A stretch of DNA of 64,000 nucleotides from Blastocatellia bacterium (GTDB lineage Bacteria > Acidobacteriota > Blastocatellia > Chloracidobacteriales > Chloracidobacteriaceae). Of this stretch, positions 44,101 to 52,854 are shown one piece after another. The DNA lies in assembly GCA_019695185.1 (NCBI GenBank), contig JAIBAN010000016.1:41245-105244 (forward strand). Reading direction: 5' to 3'. The translations under genes were made by a program, and so were the position numbers. The notes below the pieces were generated by a model. That model was not told where the DNA came from. It did not search any database and was given only the letters and a program-made list of their open reading frames with translations. How positions within the stretch are numbered: the first letter of the stretch is position 1; each line of letters starts with the position of its first letter.

Positions 44101-47100
44101 GTGCCACCTGCGCCGTGGCTTCGGTCAAAACCAACCTGGGGCACCTGGAAGCCGCCGCCGGAATTGCCGGACTCATCAAAACCGCACTGGCGCTGCATCA
44201 CCGGCTGATTCCGCCCCACCGCAATTTTTCCGAACGGAATCCCTTGATTCATTTGGAACCGGGTTTTTTCATACCCACCGAAGCTACGCCCTGGGAAGGG
44301 GAAACCCGGCTGGCCGGAGTCAGTTCCTTTGGATTTGGGGGAACCAATGCCCATGTCATTCTGAGTGAAGCACCGGTCCCGGAAATTGCGAAGTCAGGTG
44401 AAACAACCCCCAACTGGTTGCTCCTTGCGGCTCCTTCAGAAACCGCTTTGGTGGCGCTGGCCCGGCGGTATACGGAATTTTTGGAAGCGCAGCCCGACAT
44501 TTCCCTGCGCGATTTGTGCTGGACAGCCTGGAAGGGGCGCAACCGGTTCCGGCACCTGGTGGTTTTCGAAGCCGTTGACGTTCCCAGCCTGCGGGAGAAA
44601 CTCCAGGCTTATGGTTCCGCAAACAGTGCTGCGGGCGCGGCCAGTTTGCCCGCAGCAGGTCCGCCCGCCGGAAGATTGCTCCGGTTGCCGACCTATCCTT
44701 TTGAACATCAGCGGTTTTGGCATGGAGCACAGCCCTCCGGGCGACTGCTCACCCCCGAACCGGTTGCACAGCCAAGCGTTGTATCGCCCGAACAAATTCT
44801 GGCAGCAGACGATGCCTCCCGCTTGCCGTTGCTGCTTGGGTGGCTGCAAACCCAATTGGCGCGGGTGCTGGAGGTCGAACCAGCGGAAATTGTGCCGCAG
44901 CGTCATCCGGTTGAATTGGGACTGGATTCGATTATGGCAATGGATGTGCTGCGGGCGATGCAACAGGATTTTGGCGTCTCGTTGTATCCGGCTGAGGTTT
45001 TTCGGGTTGAATCAACGGCTGCCTTGGCTGAGGTGCTCCGGCGGGAGCTTGAAAAAGACTCTGCCACGGTGCCCATGCGTCTGGAACGGCGCTCTCCTAC
45101 GGATGAAAATTGGCTCGGTCCTCAGTCTTCAGTCCTCAGTCCTGCTTTTGCCTACACTGCAGAGGCACAGAGATTTCGCAGAGCTTGCGCAGAGGAAAAC
45201 GAAACCAATCTGGCTGAACCCGGCAACCCTGCTCCCATTGTTTTTCTGTTGTCGAGCCCTCGCGCCGGTTCGACTTTGTTACGGGTGATGCTGGCCGGAC
45301 ATCCGGACCTGTTTTGTCCGCCGGAACTGCACCTCCTGCCGTTTCGGGGAATGGCCGAAAGGGCACAGGTTCTGGGTGAAAGTTATCTGGGCGAAGGCTT
45401 GGAACGGGCTTTGATGGAATTGCAACGGTGTGCTGTTTCTGAAGCCAAAGCCGTGACTGCGCAATGGGTGGCCGAAAATCGGCAGGTGGCGGATGTGTAC
45501 CGCGATGTCATGCAGTTGGCCGGAAATCGGACCCTGGTTGATAAATCCCCATCCTACGCTGTGGAGGCCGCCACCTTGCGCCGGGCGGTACGGCTGTTTC
45601 CCAATGCCCGGTTTATTCACTTGGTGAGGCATCCCTATGCCGTTATTGAATCCTTTATCCGCACGCGGATGGACCAGGTGCTGGGAACGGGTGCGGAACC
45701 AACCCATCGCACTGCCGAGCAGGTGTGGGTGGCCTGCAATGAACATGTCACGGCCCTGGCGGAACTGGTGGATGCCGAAAACCTGTGTCTGGTCCGGTAC
45801 GAAGACCTGGTTGCCCAACCACGGAAAACCCTTGAAACCATGTGCGCTTTTCTGGGCATTCCGTTTGCTGAAGCACTGCTCGCACCTTACAGCGGCAACC
45901 GGATGACCGACGGCCTGCACGCCAGTTCGTTGGGAATCGGTGACCCGAATTTTCTCCGCCACACGGAAATCGAAGCCGGTCTGGCCGACGCCTGGAAAAC
46001 GGTCACACTGCCGGAGCCACTCAGTCGTCGCGCTACCCGGCTGGCAGTTTCTTTGGGATATGAAGTGGTTGAAGCCACAGACCTTGAGACTGCCCCGCTC
46101 ACCCGCAATCAGCAATCCCTGTGGTTTTTGCAGTTGATGGAACCTGAAACCACGGCCTACAACATCGTGCGGGCCTTGCGGATTCGGGCTGACCTGGACC
46201 TTGACCGGCTCGCAAAGGCTTTCCAGCTTCTGGTGGACCGACACGCAGCCCTGCGGACTTCCTTCCCCACTACAAAAGGAAAACCGGTTCAACAGATTCG
46301 GTGGCAGCAACCTGTTGCTTTGACCCTGATTGAAGCGGAAAACTGGACTGAAGCCGAAGTCTGTCAACGGCTTACAACCTTGAGTCAAGCACCATTCAAC
46401 CTGGAACGCGGCCCCCTGTTCCGGGTTCATCTGGTGCGTCGTTCCAAGGTGGAATCCATTCTTTTAATTGAACTCCACCACCTCATTGCGGACGGTTGGT
46501 CGCTGACGCTTTTGCTCCAGGAAATGGGGGCACTGTACGAAAGGCTTTCCTCTGCGCAAGCTCTGCGCAAGCTCAGCGCCTCTGCGGTGAAGAAAAACAG
46601 ACAGACCTGGGATTTCTCCGATTTTGCCATTGAACAGGCTGCTTTTCCCGATTCAGCCGCCGGGCAAAAAGCATGGCAATTCTGGCAGGAACATCTGGCC
46701 GGAACCTTGCCGGTCTTGCAGCTTCCGACCTCCCGGCCCCGGCCTGCGGTGCAGACCTTCGGCGGTGATTCGCTCACCTTTCACCTGGATGCAAACCTGA
46801 CCAGAACCCTCAAACAGTTCAGCCAGGAGCAGGGCACCACCCTGTTTGTGACGTTGTTGACGGCCTATTACCTGTGGCTCCACAAATTGAGCGGGCAGAC
46901 CGAATTTGTGGTGGGTTCGCCGATGGCCGGGCGCGACCGGGAGGAATGGGCTGAAACCGTTGGGTATTTTGTCAATCCGGTGGCTTTGCGGGCTGCCATT
47001 TCAACTGCCGGAACGGTGCTCGAATTCCTCACCCAGGTCAGGCACATCGTTCTGGCCGCTCTGGAACATCAGGCTTTTCCCTTTGCCTTGCTGGTGGAGC

Positions 47101-50100
47101 GGTTACAGCAGGGACGCGACACCAGCCGGTCACCGATTTTCCAGACCATGTTTACCTTGCAGCGGGCACATCGGCTCGACTCTCAGGCTGTGATGGCTTT
47201 GGCTTTGGGAGGGCACCAACATTTGCATCTGGGAAGCCTTGACCTCGAAGGCTTTCCGCTGGAGCGGCACATTTCCCAGTTTGACCTTGATTTGATGGTT
47301 GCCGAAGTGGACGAGGGCCTGACAGGATTGCTGCATTTCAACACCGATTTGTTTGAGCGGGAACAGGTCGCCGCCTGGGCGGATATGTTCCGGGATTTGG
47401 TCGCCGCCATGCTGCGGCAGCCCCGGCAACCGGTTTCGACTTTGAATCCGGCACCGGTCTGGCCGGATTGTTATGTTTGTTCCGAAGTGGAGCAACCGCT
47501 TCCCAACCAGTCCCAAGAGACAGCCGCAGGGAAGTGGGTGTTGGTGGCTGATTCGCTGACTGCTTTGACCCAGGCGGTGGCTGAAAATCTGACCAAACGA
47601 GGTGGAACCTGCCTCCACCTGAGCCGAACCGAGGTTGAAACCGCTGGCTGGTCAAACGACCTGCGTGGAGTGGTGTGTTTCCCAACCGATGACGTGGCTG
47701 CGTGGCTGCTGTCGCTCAAAACCATTGTCGGAACAGGAAGTAACAACCTGTGGATGTGCACTGCCCAGGGTCCGGCGGAAACGGCTGCGGTGCGGGCATT
47801 GGGACAATGCCTGACAGCCGAAATCCCGGCTCATTTTGCCGGAGTCATCGAGGTTCCAGGTGAACAACCGGAAACGCTGGCCGCACAGGTGGTGCAGGAA
47901 ATCCTGTCTGCCAGCGGGGAAGAAACAGTCAGATTCAATCCTGCTGGTAAACGGTTGGTAACCCGCCTGGAACAAACCGCTCTTCCTGCGGTAAAGCAGC
48001 TTCAACTGAATCCTCAAGGAGTTTATGTCATTCTCGGCGGAAGCGGGGCCCTCGGTAAACATATCGCCAACTGGCTCGCCCGACGCGGAGCCTGTCACAT
48101 CGCGCTGGTCAGCCGCCAACCGGAACGCGCTTCGGTTTGGACTCGGCAACTGCCACAGCACGTCCAAGTTACGGTTCATCCTGCTGATGTGGCTGACGAA
48201 ACCCAACTGAACCGGGCTTGGGCGGAGATTCAAACGCTTGGACCGGTGGCCGGAATTTTTCATGCTGCCGGAATTGCTCTGCCAGAACCGATTGCCAACC
48301 TGTCCGAAACCGCCGTCACAGAGCAGTTGGCTGCCAAAGTCCAGGGTGCCAGGAAGCTGGACAAACTGCTGCGAGCTTTCCATTCTCAGTCCTCAGTCCT
48401 CAGTCCTCAGTCCTTGGATTTGAGTCCTCAGTCCTCAGTCCTCAGTCCTCAGCCCTTGGATTTGAGTCCTCAGTCCTTGGGTTCGAGCCCTCAGTCCTCA
48501 GTCCTCAGTCCTTTTGTTGTCTATCTGTCTTCCGTCTCAGCGGTTCTGGGGTCGCGCAATCTGGCCGCGTATGCGGTAGCCAACGGTTTTCTGGACGGCT
48601 TGGCGAGCACCCAACGAATGCGCGGAATTTCAGCCCTGAGCATCAATTTCGGCCCCTGGGCTGACGAGGGCATGGCTGCCGCCGAAGCCGAAACCATGCG
48701 CAAGCTGGGCATTGAACCGCTGCCTCCGCAAACTATGTTGGCTGCCCTGGAACGGGTGCTGGCTGTCGGAACGCATGGGTTGACCCTGGCCCGCCTGGAT
48801 TGGAACCGGCTCAAACCGGCTTTTGAAGCCCATCGGCCTCGTCCTTTTCTCAGCCGGTTGGGGGCCAGTCCGATTCCCCCTGAGCGCGCTGCTGCAATGG
48901 CTCCGCTCCGGCATGAACTGGAGCAACTGCCGAATGAAAGGCGGTTCGGGTTACTGTGTGAAGCGGTTCAAAAATTGGTGGCTGAGGTGCTCCTGTTGCC
49001 ACAGGCCGGTGCTGCCAGCCCGAAACAGCCGTTTCAGGAGATGGGTTTTGATTCACTGATGGCCGTGGACCTCAAAAACCGTCTGGAAACGGCTTTGGGA
49101 ATCACCCTGCCGGCCACGATTGGTTTTGATTTTCCCACCATTGAAACTTTGTCCGGCCACCTGTTGAAACAGCTTTTCCCGGTCGTTCAGGAAGCCGAAC
49201 CTTTGCCCTCGGTCGGTCTGACCAAGGCCGAACCGATTGCGATTGTTGGAATGAGTTGCCGGTACCCCGGCGGTGTGGACAGTCCGGAGGCTTTTTGGAG
49301 GTTGCTGGAGCAGGGAATTGACGCTATCACCGAGGTTCCGCCCGACCGCTGGAAGGTGGATGCCTTCTACGACCCCAAACCGGCCACACCCGGCAAAATG
49401 AACACCCGGTTTGGCGGTTTTCTTTCCGGGATTGCCGATTTTGACCCGGCCTTGTTTGGCATTTCGCCACGGGAAGCCCTTCGCATGGACCCGCAACAAC
49501 GCATCCTGCTGGAACTGACCTGGGAAGCTCTGGAACGTGCCGGGGAATCGCCCGACCGGCTGGCCGGTACTGAAACGGGGGTTTTTGTGGGGGTCAGTTC
49601 CAATGATTTTGCCTTTTTACAGGCGAAAATGGGTGGCCCGGAAAAGCTGTCTTCCTATTCCGGCACCGGAATTTCCCAAAGCATCGCTGCCAACCGGATT
49701 TCCTATTGTTTCAATTTTCAAGGGCCGAGCGTGGTGGTTGAAACGGCCTGCTCCTCGTCACTGGTGGCCGTTCATCTGGCGTGTCAGAGCCTGCGCAGCG
49801 GCGAATCGTCGCTGGCCATTGCGGGAGGTGTCAATTCCATTCTGACACCGGATGTCACCATCGCCCTGTCGCAGGCCCGCATGATGTCGCCCGAAGGTCG
49901 GTGCCGGGCATTTGACGCGCGCGCGGACGGCTATGTTCGTAGTGAAGGCTGCGGTTTGATGGTGCTCAAACGTCTTTCCGAGGCGCAACGCGACGGAAAT
50001 CGGATTTTGGCGGTGATACGCGGTTCGGCTGTCAATCAGGATGGCCGGAGCAACGGGCTGACGGCTCCCAACGGAGCAGCCCAGCAGGCCGTCATTCGGA

Positions 50101-51071
50101 AAGCATTGGCACAGGCCGGAGTCAGACCGGAAGAAATCTGCTATGTTGAAGCCCACGGAACCGGCACCGAACTGGGCGACCCGATTGAAATCCAGGCATT
50201 GGCCCAGGTGCTCCGCGAAAACCGGACCCCGGAGCAAACCTGTGTAGTAGGTTCGGTCAAAACCAACATCGGTCATCTGGAGGCTGCTGCCGGGATTGCC
50301 GGACTGCACAAAACCATCCTGGCCTTTCAGCATGACCTGATTCCGGCGCACCTGCATTTGGAAACGGTCAACCCGCATATCGAAACCGGCGGAATGTCGG
50401 TGCAGTTCCCAACGGTTGCCACGCCCTGGCCAGACTGGACGGAGCGCCGACTGGCCGGGGTAAGTTCCTTCGGATTTGGCGGAACCAACGCCCATGTCGT
50501 GCTGGAATCAGGTGCCGAATCAGAAACTTTGACTGAAACCGGCCATCTGGTGGAATTTCCCTGGTTGCTTTCCGCCAATTCCGTTGCGGCCTTGCGCCGC
50601 ATGGCGGAAAGACTGGCCGCCTTTCTGGAACAAAACCCGGAAATCGGGCTGGCTGATGTCTGTGCTATGTTGGCTTTGGGGCGGGCGCATCTGCCGCACC
50701 GGCTGGCCCTGCCGGTCCTGCCACGGGCTGAAATCACCGTAGCCTTGGGGGCTTTTGCCAAAGGTGAGCCGGTTTCGTCGGTTCTCACCGGGTTTGTGCC
50801 CCCGCAGGCGGTCGCCGCATCCGGGCCGGCCAACATCAATCCGGCTGAAACAACACCAGATGCCGGTTCACTGGCGCAGGGCTTTGTCTCCGGCACCTTC
50901 ATCCACTGGGAAGCACTCTTTCAGCAGGCAAAGTTCAGACGGGTGGAACTGCCCACCTATCCCTTTGAACAGCAGCGGTTTTGGTTTGACGAACCGCCAG
51001 CCCCCCAGGCTCAACCGGAAGCTCCCAAACCCTTGCGCCACCCGTTGCTGGGCAAACGGGTGACTCATTGA
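41124..51071 (+). CDS. FAAL-PKS-sulfotransferase-C-KR megasynthase, 3' end truncated
   Basis: The 3,315-residue product reads in order: fatty-acyl-AMP ligase (1-560, LQYTSGSTGTPKGVMV), ACP1 (Ser604), KS1 (~675-1080, Cys832, VEAHGTGTPLGDPIE), AT-docking remnant, ACP2 (Ser1269), sulfotransferase (~1370-1650, SSPRAGSTLLR, IHLVRHPYAVIESF), NRPS condensation domain (~1655-2110, HHLIADGW), KR (~2115-2590, ILGGSGALGKH, YAVANGFLDG), ACP3 (Ser2644), KS2 (~2700-3130, Cys2876), second AT-docking remnant and ten residues of a dehydratase (HPLLGKRVTH). There is no AT, adenylation or thioesterase domain, so acyl units would be loaded in trans. The frame ends at the IS200/IS605 junction. It should activate a fatty acid and extend it twice. 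Repeat-derived linkers occur at 43079, 45116, 45157, 46549 and 48385. Confidence 0.93.
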   Translation: MPKQTIVDVLRSRATGQPDRHAYSFLENGEVESASITYAGLDERARTIGAALQERHAQGERALLLFQPGIEYLAAFFGCLYAGVVAVPLYPPRPNRGLQRVQSVVADAQAKYVLTSGSLLGKLAKAVQQTPDLEGIDWLAADSLEEQLAPSWQQPDLTPESLAFLQYTSGSTGTPKGVMVSHDNILADQQIIHQGMNQAETGVFVSWLPPYHDMGLIGSILYPLFGGFPGYLMPPAAFLQRPLRWLQAISKYRGTIGGSPNFGFDLCVRKSTPEERQALDLSSWEVAFNGAEPIRPETIAAFTAAFAPCGFRQTAFYPCYGLAECTLMATGGQKLEAPWLDTFAAVGPQPLVSSGTALLEERIVIAHPETLVPQPEGEVGEILLAGRHVAQGYWNRSAETEATFRAFLADSGEGPFLRTGDLGLLRDGRLFVTGRLKDVMILRGRNVYPQDVEQAAETSHPAARLTGTAAFSIEVNGQEELVVLQELEFRSKANPLEVIAAIRRAMAEAHELDCHAIRIVKGGTLPKTSSGKIQRRRCRQLFVEGQLETVENGTWTRPSETVTAANPNMVDLTIWLATRLAARLGCSPDEIDVTQPFASFGLGSLDAVNLAEDLSRHLGRELSPTLIWDYPTIDTLTAFLNPGKTPASHSIQNSVLSPQPSVLEKPSSALSEGIAIVGIGCRFPGHVTTVGDFWKMLVEGGTGISTVPSERWEVAPDAPTALRYGGFLAEVDGFDTAFFGIAPREAVRMDPQQRLLLEVAWEALEDAAIAPATLKGSKTGVFVGISQSDYSRMQFDEIDPYIGTGNALSLAANRISYWLDVRGPSLALDTACSSSLVAVHAACHSLRSGESHLALAGGVNLILTPELTEVFNQANMLAPDGRCKTFDKDANGYVRGEGVAVVVLKRLAEAQRDGNPIWAVIRGSAINQDGRSNGLTAPNGTAQQAVIRESLAQAGIPAASISYVEAHGTGTPLGDPIEFGALQQVLATERPAGATCAVASVKTNLGHLEAAAGIAGLIKTALALHHRLIPPHRNFSERNPLIHLEPGFFIPTEATPWEGETRLAGVSSFGFGGTNAHVILSEAPVPEIAKSGETTPNWLLLAAPSETALVALARRYTEFLEAQPDISLRDLCWTAWKGRNRFRHLVVFEAVDVPSLREKLQAYGSANSAAGAASLPAAGPPAGRLLRLPTYPFEHQRFWHGAQPSGRLLTPEPVAQPSVVSPEQILAADDASRLPLLLGWLQTQLARVLEVEPAEIVPQRHPVELGLDSIMAMDVLRAMQQDFGVSLYPAEVFRVESTAALAEVLRRELEKDSATVPMRLERRSPTDENWLGPQSSVLSPAFAYTAEAQRFRRACAEENETNLAEPGNPAPIVFLLSSPRAGSTLLRVMLAGHPDLFCPPELHLLPFRGMAERAQVLGESYLGEGLERALMELQRCAVSEAKAVTAQWVAENRQVADVYRDVMQLAGNRTLVDKSPSYAVEAATLRRAVRLFPNARFIHLVRHPYAVIESFIRTRMDQVLGTGAEPTHRTAEQVWVACNEHVTALAELVDAENLCLVRYEDLVAQPRKTLETMCAFLGIPFAEALLAPYSGNRMTDGLHASSLGIGDPNFLRHTEIEAGLADAWKTVTLPEPLSRRATRLAVSLGYEVVEATDLETAPLTRNQQSLWFLQLMEPETTAYNIVRALRIRADLDLDRLAKAFQLLVDRHAALRTSFPTTKGKPVQQIRWQQPVALTLIEAENWTEAEVCQRLTTLSQAPFNLERGPLFRVHLVRRSKVESILLIELHHLIADGWSLTLLLQEMGALYERLSSAQALRKLSASAVKKNRQTWDFSDFAIEQAAFPDSAAGQKAWQFWQEHLAGTLPVLQLPTSRPRPAVQTFGGDSLTFHLDANLTRTLKQFSQEQGTTLFVTLLTAYYLWLHKLSGQTEFVVGSPMAGRDREEWAETVGYFVNPVALRAAISTAGTVLEFLTQVRHIVLAALEHQAFPFALLVERLQQGRDTSRSPIFQTMFTLQRAHRLDSQAVMALALGGHQHLHLGSLDLEGFPLERHISQFDLDLMVAEVDEGLTGLLHFNTDLFEREQVAAWADMFRDLVAAMLRQPRQPVSTLNPAPVWPDCYVCSEVEQPLPNQSQETAAGKWVLVADSLTALTQAVAENLTKRGGTCLHLSRTEVETAGWSNDLRGVVCFPTDDVAAWLLSLKTIVGTGSNNLWMCTAQGPAETAAVRALGQCLTAEIPAHFAGVIEVPGEQPETLAAQVVQEILSASGEETVRFNPAGKRLVTRLEQTALPAVKQLQLNPQGVYVILGGSGALGKHIANWLARRGACHIALVSRQPERASVWTRQLPQHVQVTVHPADVADETQLNRAWAEIQTLGPVAGIFHAAGIALPEPIANLSETAVTEQLAAKVQGARKLDKLLRAFHSQSSVLSPQSLDLSPQSSVLSPQPLDLSPQSLGSSPQSSVLSPFVVYLSSVSAVLGSRNLAAYAVANGFLDGLASTQRMRGISALSINFGPWADEGMAAAEAETMRKLGIEPLPPQTMLAALERVLAVGTHGLTLARLDWNRLKPAFEAHRPRPFLSRLGASPIPPERAAAMAPLRHELEQLPNERRFGLLCEAVQKLVAEVLLLPQAGAASPKQPFQEMGFDSLMAVDLKNRLETALGITLPATIGFDFPTIETLSGHLLKQLFPVVQEAEPLPSVGLTKAEPIAIVGMSCRYPGGVDSPEAFWRLLEQGIDAITEVPPDRWKVDAFYDPKPATPGKMNTRFGGFLSGIADFDPALFGISPREALRMDPQQRILLELTWEALERAGESPDRLAGTETGVFVGVSSNDFAFLQAKMGGPEKLSSYSGTGISQSIAANRISYCFNFQGPSVVVETACSSSLVAVHLACQSLRSGESSLAIAGGVNSILTPDVTIALSQARMMSPEGRCRAFDARADGYVRSEGCGLMVLKRLSEAQRDGNRILAVIRGSAVNQDGRSNGLTAPNGAAQQAVIRKALAQAGVRPEEICYVEAHGTGTELGDPIEIQALAQVLRENRTPEQTCVVGSVKTNIGHLEAAAGIAGLHKTILAFQHDLIPAHLHLETVNPHIETGGMSVQFPTVATPWPDWTERRLAGVSSFGFGGTNAHVVLESGAESETLTETGHLVEFPWLLSANSVAALRRMAERLAAFLEQNPEIGLADVCAMLALGRAHLPHRLALPVLPRAEITVALGAFAKGEPVSSVLTGFVPPQAVAASGPANINPAETTPDAGSLAQGFVSGTFIHWEALFQQAKFRRVELPTYPFEQQRFWFDEPPAPQAQPEAPKPLRHPLLGKRVTH
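43079..43118 (+). repeat. CAGTCCT heptamer array as linker between ACP1 and KS1
   Basis: Three to four heptamers (TCAGTCC, last ones mutated) are translated in frame as SVLSPQPSVL between the first carrier protein and the first ketosynthase. Confidence 0.8.
45116..45196 (+). repeat. Heptamer array followed by a CAGAG-type repeat, between ACP2 and sulfotransferase
   Basis: TCAGTCC heptamers (45116-45145, translated GPQSSVLSP) are followed by a CAGAGGCACAGAG...CGCAGAGCTTGCGCAGAGG block (45157-45196). The second block is the inverse of 46549-46598. Both are in frame. Confidence 0.7.
46549..46598 (+). repeat. CAGAG-type repeat inside the condensation domain
   Basis: CCTCTGCGCAAGCTCTGCGC and GCGCCTCTGCGGTGAAG form the inverse of the block at 45157-45196. 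It is translated as SSAQALRKLSASAVKKN, a plausible surface loop between the HHxxxDG motif and the next helix. Confidence 0.7.
48385..48512 (+). repeat. Long CAGTCCT heptamer array inside the KR domain
   Basis: About 128 bp of TCAGTCC heptamers with interspersed TTGGATTTGAG units encode some 43 residues built from SSVLSPQ and SLDLSPQ. Three heptamers equal seven codons, so the array keeps frame. It lies in the KR just before the strand leading to the catalytic Ser (VVYLSSVSAV). Confidence 0.9.
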
Positions 51072-51074
51072 ACC

Positions 51075-51110
51075 TCTCCAACCAAGTCAAAGAACGACTA
51101 TGGTTGGAGA
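51075..51110 (-). other. Right-end palindrome and probable omega-RNA 3' region of the IS605 element
   Basis: TCTCCAACCA and TGGTTGGAGA form a perfect 10-bp stem with a 16-nt loop, 18 bp beyond the tnpB stop. In this family the right end is bound by TnpA and also templates the 3' scaffold of the TnpB guide RNA. The guide would then be copied from the megasynthase side (minus strand of about 51050-51070). Confidence 0.55.
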
Positions 51111-51127
51111 TTCTTGCCCGAAACGTC

Positions 51128-52399
51128 TCACGACGTGCCGGACACCTCGGCCCGTTCCAGGCCGGTTGGGTTATGGACGGTGCCAAAGAGCACCCAATTG
51201 AGCATGCAGCGGGCGGCATTGCGGTCCCGCGTCAGGTTGAGTTGGCAGCGGGGACAGTGGTGCAGCCGTTCGGACAGCGCCTTTGTGCGCTGGTGACCGC
51301 AGCCGGAACAGCTTTGGCTGGGTTTGACGTTCCTTGTCGGCACTTCCCAATAGTCAATTCCAGCTTCTTCCGCTTTGACTTTGACAAGGTTGAGAAAAGT
51401 GGCGGGCGCGGTATCCAGGATTTCCCGATTGAGTCCGGCTTTCGAGGCTGCTCCGTTGGGCAGGAATTCGCCCGGACGGTCCGGGTCGGGTTTGGGTTGC
51501 GGAGCGCGGGTCATGTTTTTGACGGTCAGTTTTTCCGTCACCAGCAGGGCGCTCCGTTTGACCAGACGAGCGGATTCCTGGTGGAGAAAGTCTTTCCGCC
51601 GGTTGGCCGTGCGGGCACAGTGACGGGCCAGTTTCCGCCGGACTTTGAGCCGGTTACGGCTCCGGCGTTGCTTGCAAGCCAACTCCCGCTGGAGTTCGGT
51701 TTTGCGGTCGGCGTCCGGTTTCCCGGTGCGGGGGTTGGGGATTTCGCCATAGGTTCCATCAGCCAGGGCGAGGGTCGCAAATGTTTCCACGCCCCAATCA
51801 AAAGCCATGCCTTGCGTTCCGCACGGTCGGTGGGGCTGGCAGGCGACCGTCACGCTCGCGTACCAGCGGCCTTGCTTGTGCAAAATTTCGCAGGTTTTCG
51901 GCAGTCCTGGGGTCCGGGCTTTGCCTCTCATCTTGAGGTGACCGATGCCGGACAGTTTCAACCATCCATGTTTCATCCCGGATTTCTGATCCGTCGTTTG
52001 GCCTGCCAGTTTCCAGCCGTCGCCATACGTCTTATAGCCCCATCCAGGGTACCGTTCCAGCGATTTGAAGCGCGGAAAACCAGGGCTTTTCTCACCTGCC
52101 TTGACCCGCCGGAAAAAGTGTCCAAACGCTTCATTCAACCGCTTGAGCGTGACTTGCAGACTTTGGGCATTCAGGGCTTCATATTCCGGCTGCGCCGCCC
52201 GAATTTCCGTCACCGACCGGCATTGATCCGCGAACCCGACCGACACCCCGCACATCCGCCACGCTTTGATCCGTTCTTCCAGCGCCGCATTGTACAAAGC
52301 CTGATGCAATCGGTTGCATTCGATCATCAACGCCTCCTGTTTGGGCGTCGGATAGAGCCGATAGGTGATTTTTCGGTTGACCGGTTTGACCTCTTCCAT
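51128..52399 (-). CDS. tnpB: TnpB, RNA-guided nuclease of the IS605 element
   Basis: The 423-residue protein has the N-terminal OrfB helix-turn-helix/WED region (NRKITYRLYPTPKQEALMIE), the RuvC-like core with Asp in MAFDWGVETFATLALADG, Glu in LLVTEKLTVKNM and Asp in LTRDRNAARCM, and between the last two a zinc ribbon (SCSGCGHQRTK, HHCPRCQ). All catalytic residues expected of an active TnpB are present. The usual DxG context is DWG. It starts 22 bp from tnpA in the opposite direction, so the two share one promoter region. Confidence 0.95.
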   Translation of the reverse strand: MEEVKPVNRKITYRLYPTPKQEALMIECNRLHQALYNAALEERIKAWRMCGVSVGFADQCRSVTEIRAAQPEYEALNAQSLQVTLKRLNEAFGHFFRRVKAGEKSPGFPRFKSLERYPGWGYKTYGDGWKLAGQTTDQKSGMKHGWLKLSGIGHLKMRGKARTPGLPKTCEILHKQGRWYASVTVACQPHRPCGTQGMAFDWGVETFATLALADGTYGEIPNPRTGKPDADRKTELQRELACKQRRSRNRLKVRRKLARHCARTANRRKDFLHQESARLVKRSALLVTEKLTVKNMTRAPQPKPDPDRPGEFLPNGAASKAGLNREILDTAPATFLNLVKVKAEEAGIDYWEVPTRNVKPSQSCSGCGHQRTKALSERLHHCPRCQLNLTRDRNAARCMLNWVLFGTVHNPTGLERAEVSGTS

Positions 52400-52421
52400 A
52401 GCTTGAAAATATACTACGGTT

Positions 52422-52838
52422 ATGAGTTCAAAACAACAATTAAATACATTATATCACTGCACTTATAACCTAACCTATCATTTGGTTCTGGTAACGAAGT
52501 ATCGTCGCCCATGTATTTCCGCCGCCATGCTCCAACGGCTCGAAGCGATCTTTCGCCAAACGGTTCACAAGTGGGAATGCGAGGTTCTGGAATTCAACGG
52601 CGAACCCGATCATGTTCACCTGCTCCTCTCGCTCAACCCGAAAGTTGCGCTCTCGACCTTCATCAACAACCTCAAAACCGTGGCTTCCCGCCGCATTCGC
52701 CGGGAATTTGCCGCCGAACTGAAGCCAGTTTACACCAAACCCGTGTTCTGGAGCCGCACCTATTACATTCTGACCTGTGGCGGCGCACCCCTCTCCGTCA
52801 TCAAACAGTACATCGAAAGCCAAGCCGGGGCGGAGTGA
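52422..52838 (+). CDS. tnpA: TnpA, Y1 HUH transposase of IS200/IS605
   Basis: The 138-residue protein is full length for the family. It starts YHCTYNLTYHLVLVTKYRRP, carries the HUH motif in GEPDHVHLLLSL and the catalytic Tyr in SVIKQYIESQ. It cuts and rejoins single-stranded DNA at the terminal palindromes. With tnpB intact, the element looks complete and potentially mobile. Confidence 0.95.
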   Translation: MSSKQQLNTLYHCTYNLTYHLVLVTKYRRPCISAAMLQRLEAIFRQTVHKWECEVLEFNGEPDHVHLLLSLNPKVALSTFINNLKTVASRRIRREFAAELKPVYTKPVFWSRTYYILTCGGAPLSVIKQYIESQAGAE

Positions 52839-52854
52839 GTTCCCTGCGGCAACC

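Noticed and set aside
48385..48512. CRISPR-like array
   Set aside because: Units are only 7 bp without unique spacers of constant length; it is a heptamer tandem repeat in a coding frame.
51068..52468. 466-residue plus-strand frame across tnpB
   Set aside because: It is the antisense shadow of tnpB, whose catalytic motifs are all on the minus strand.
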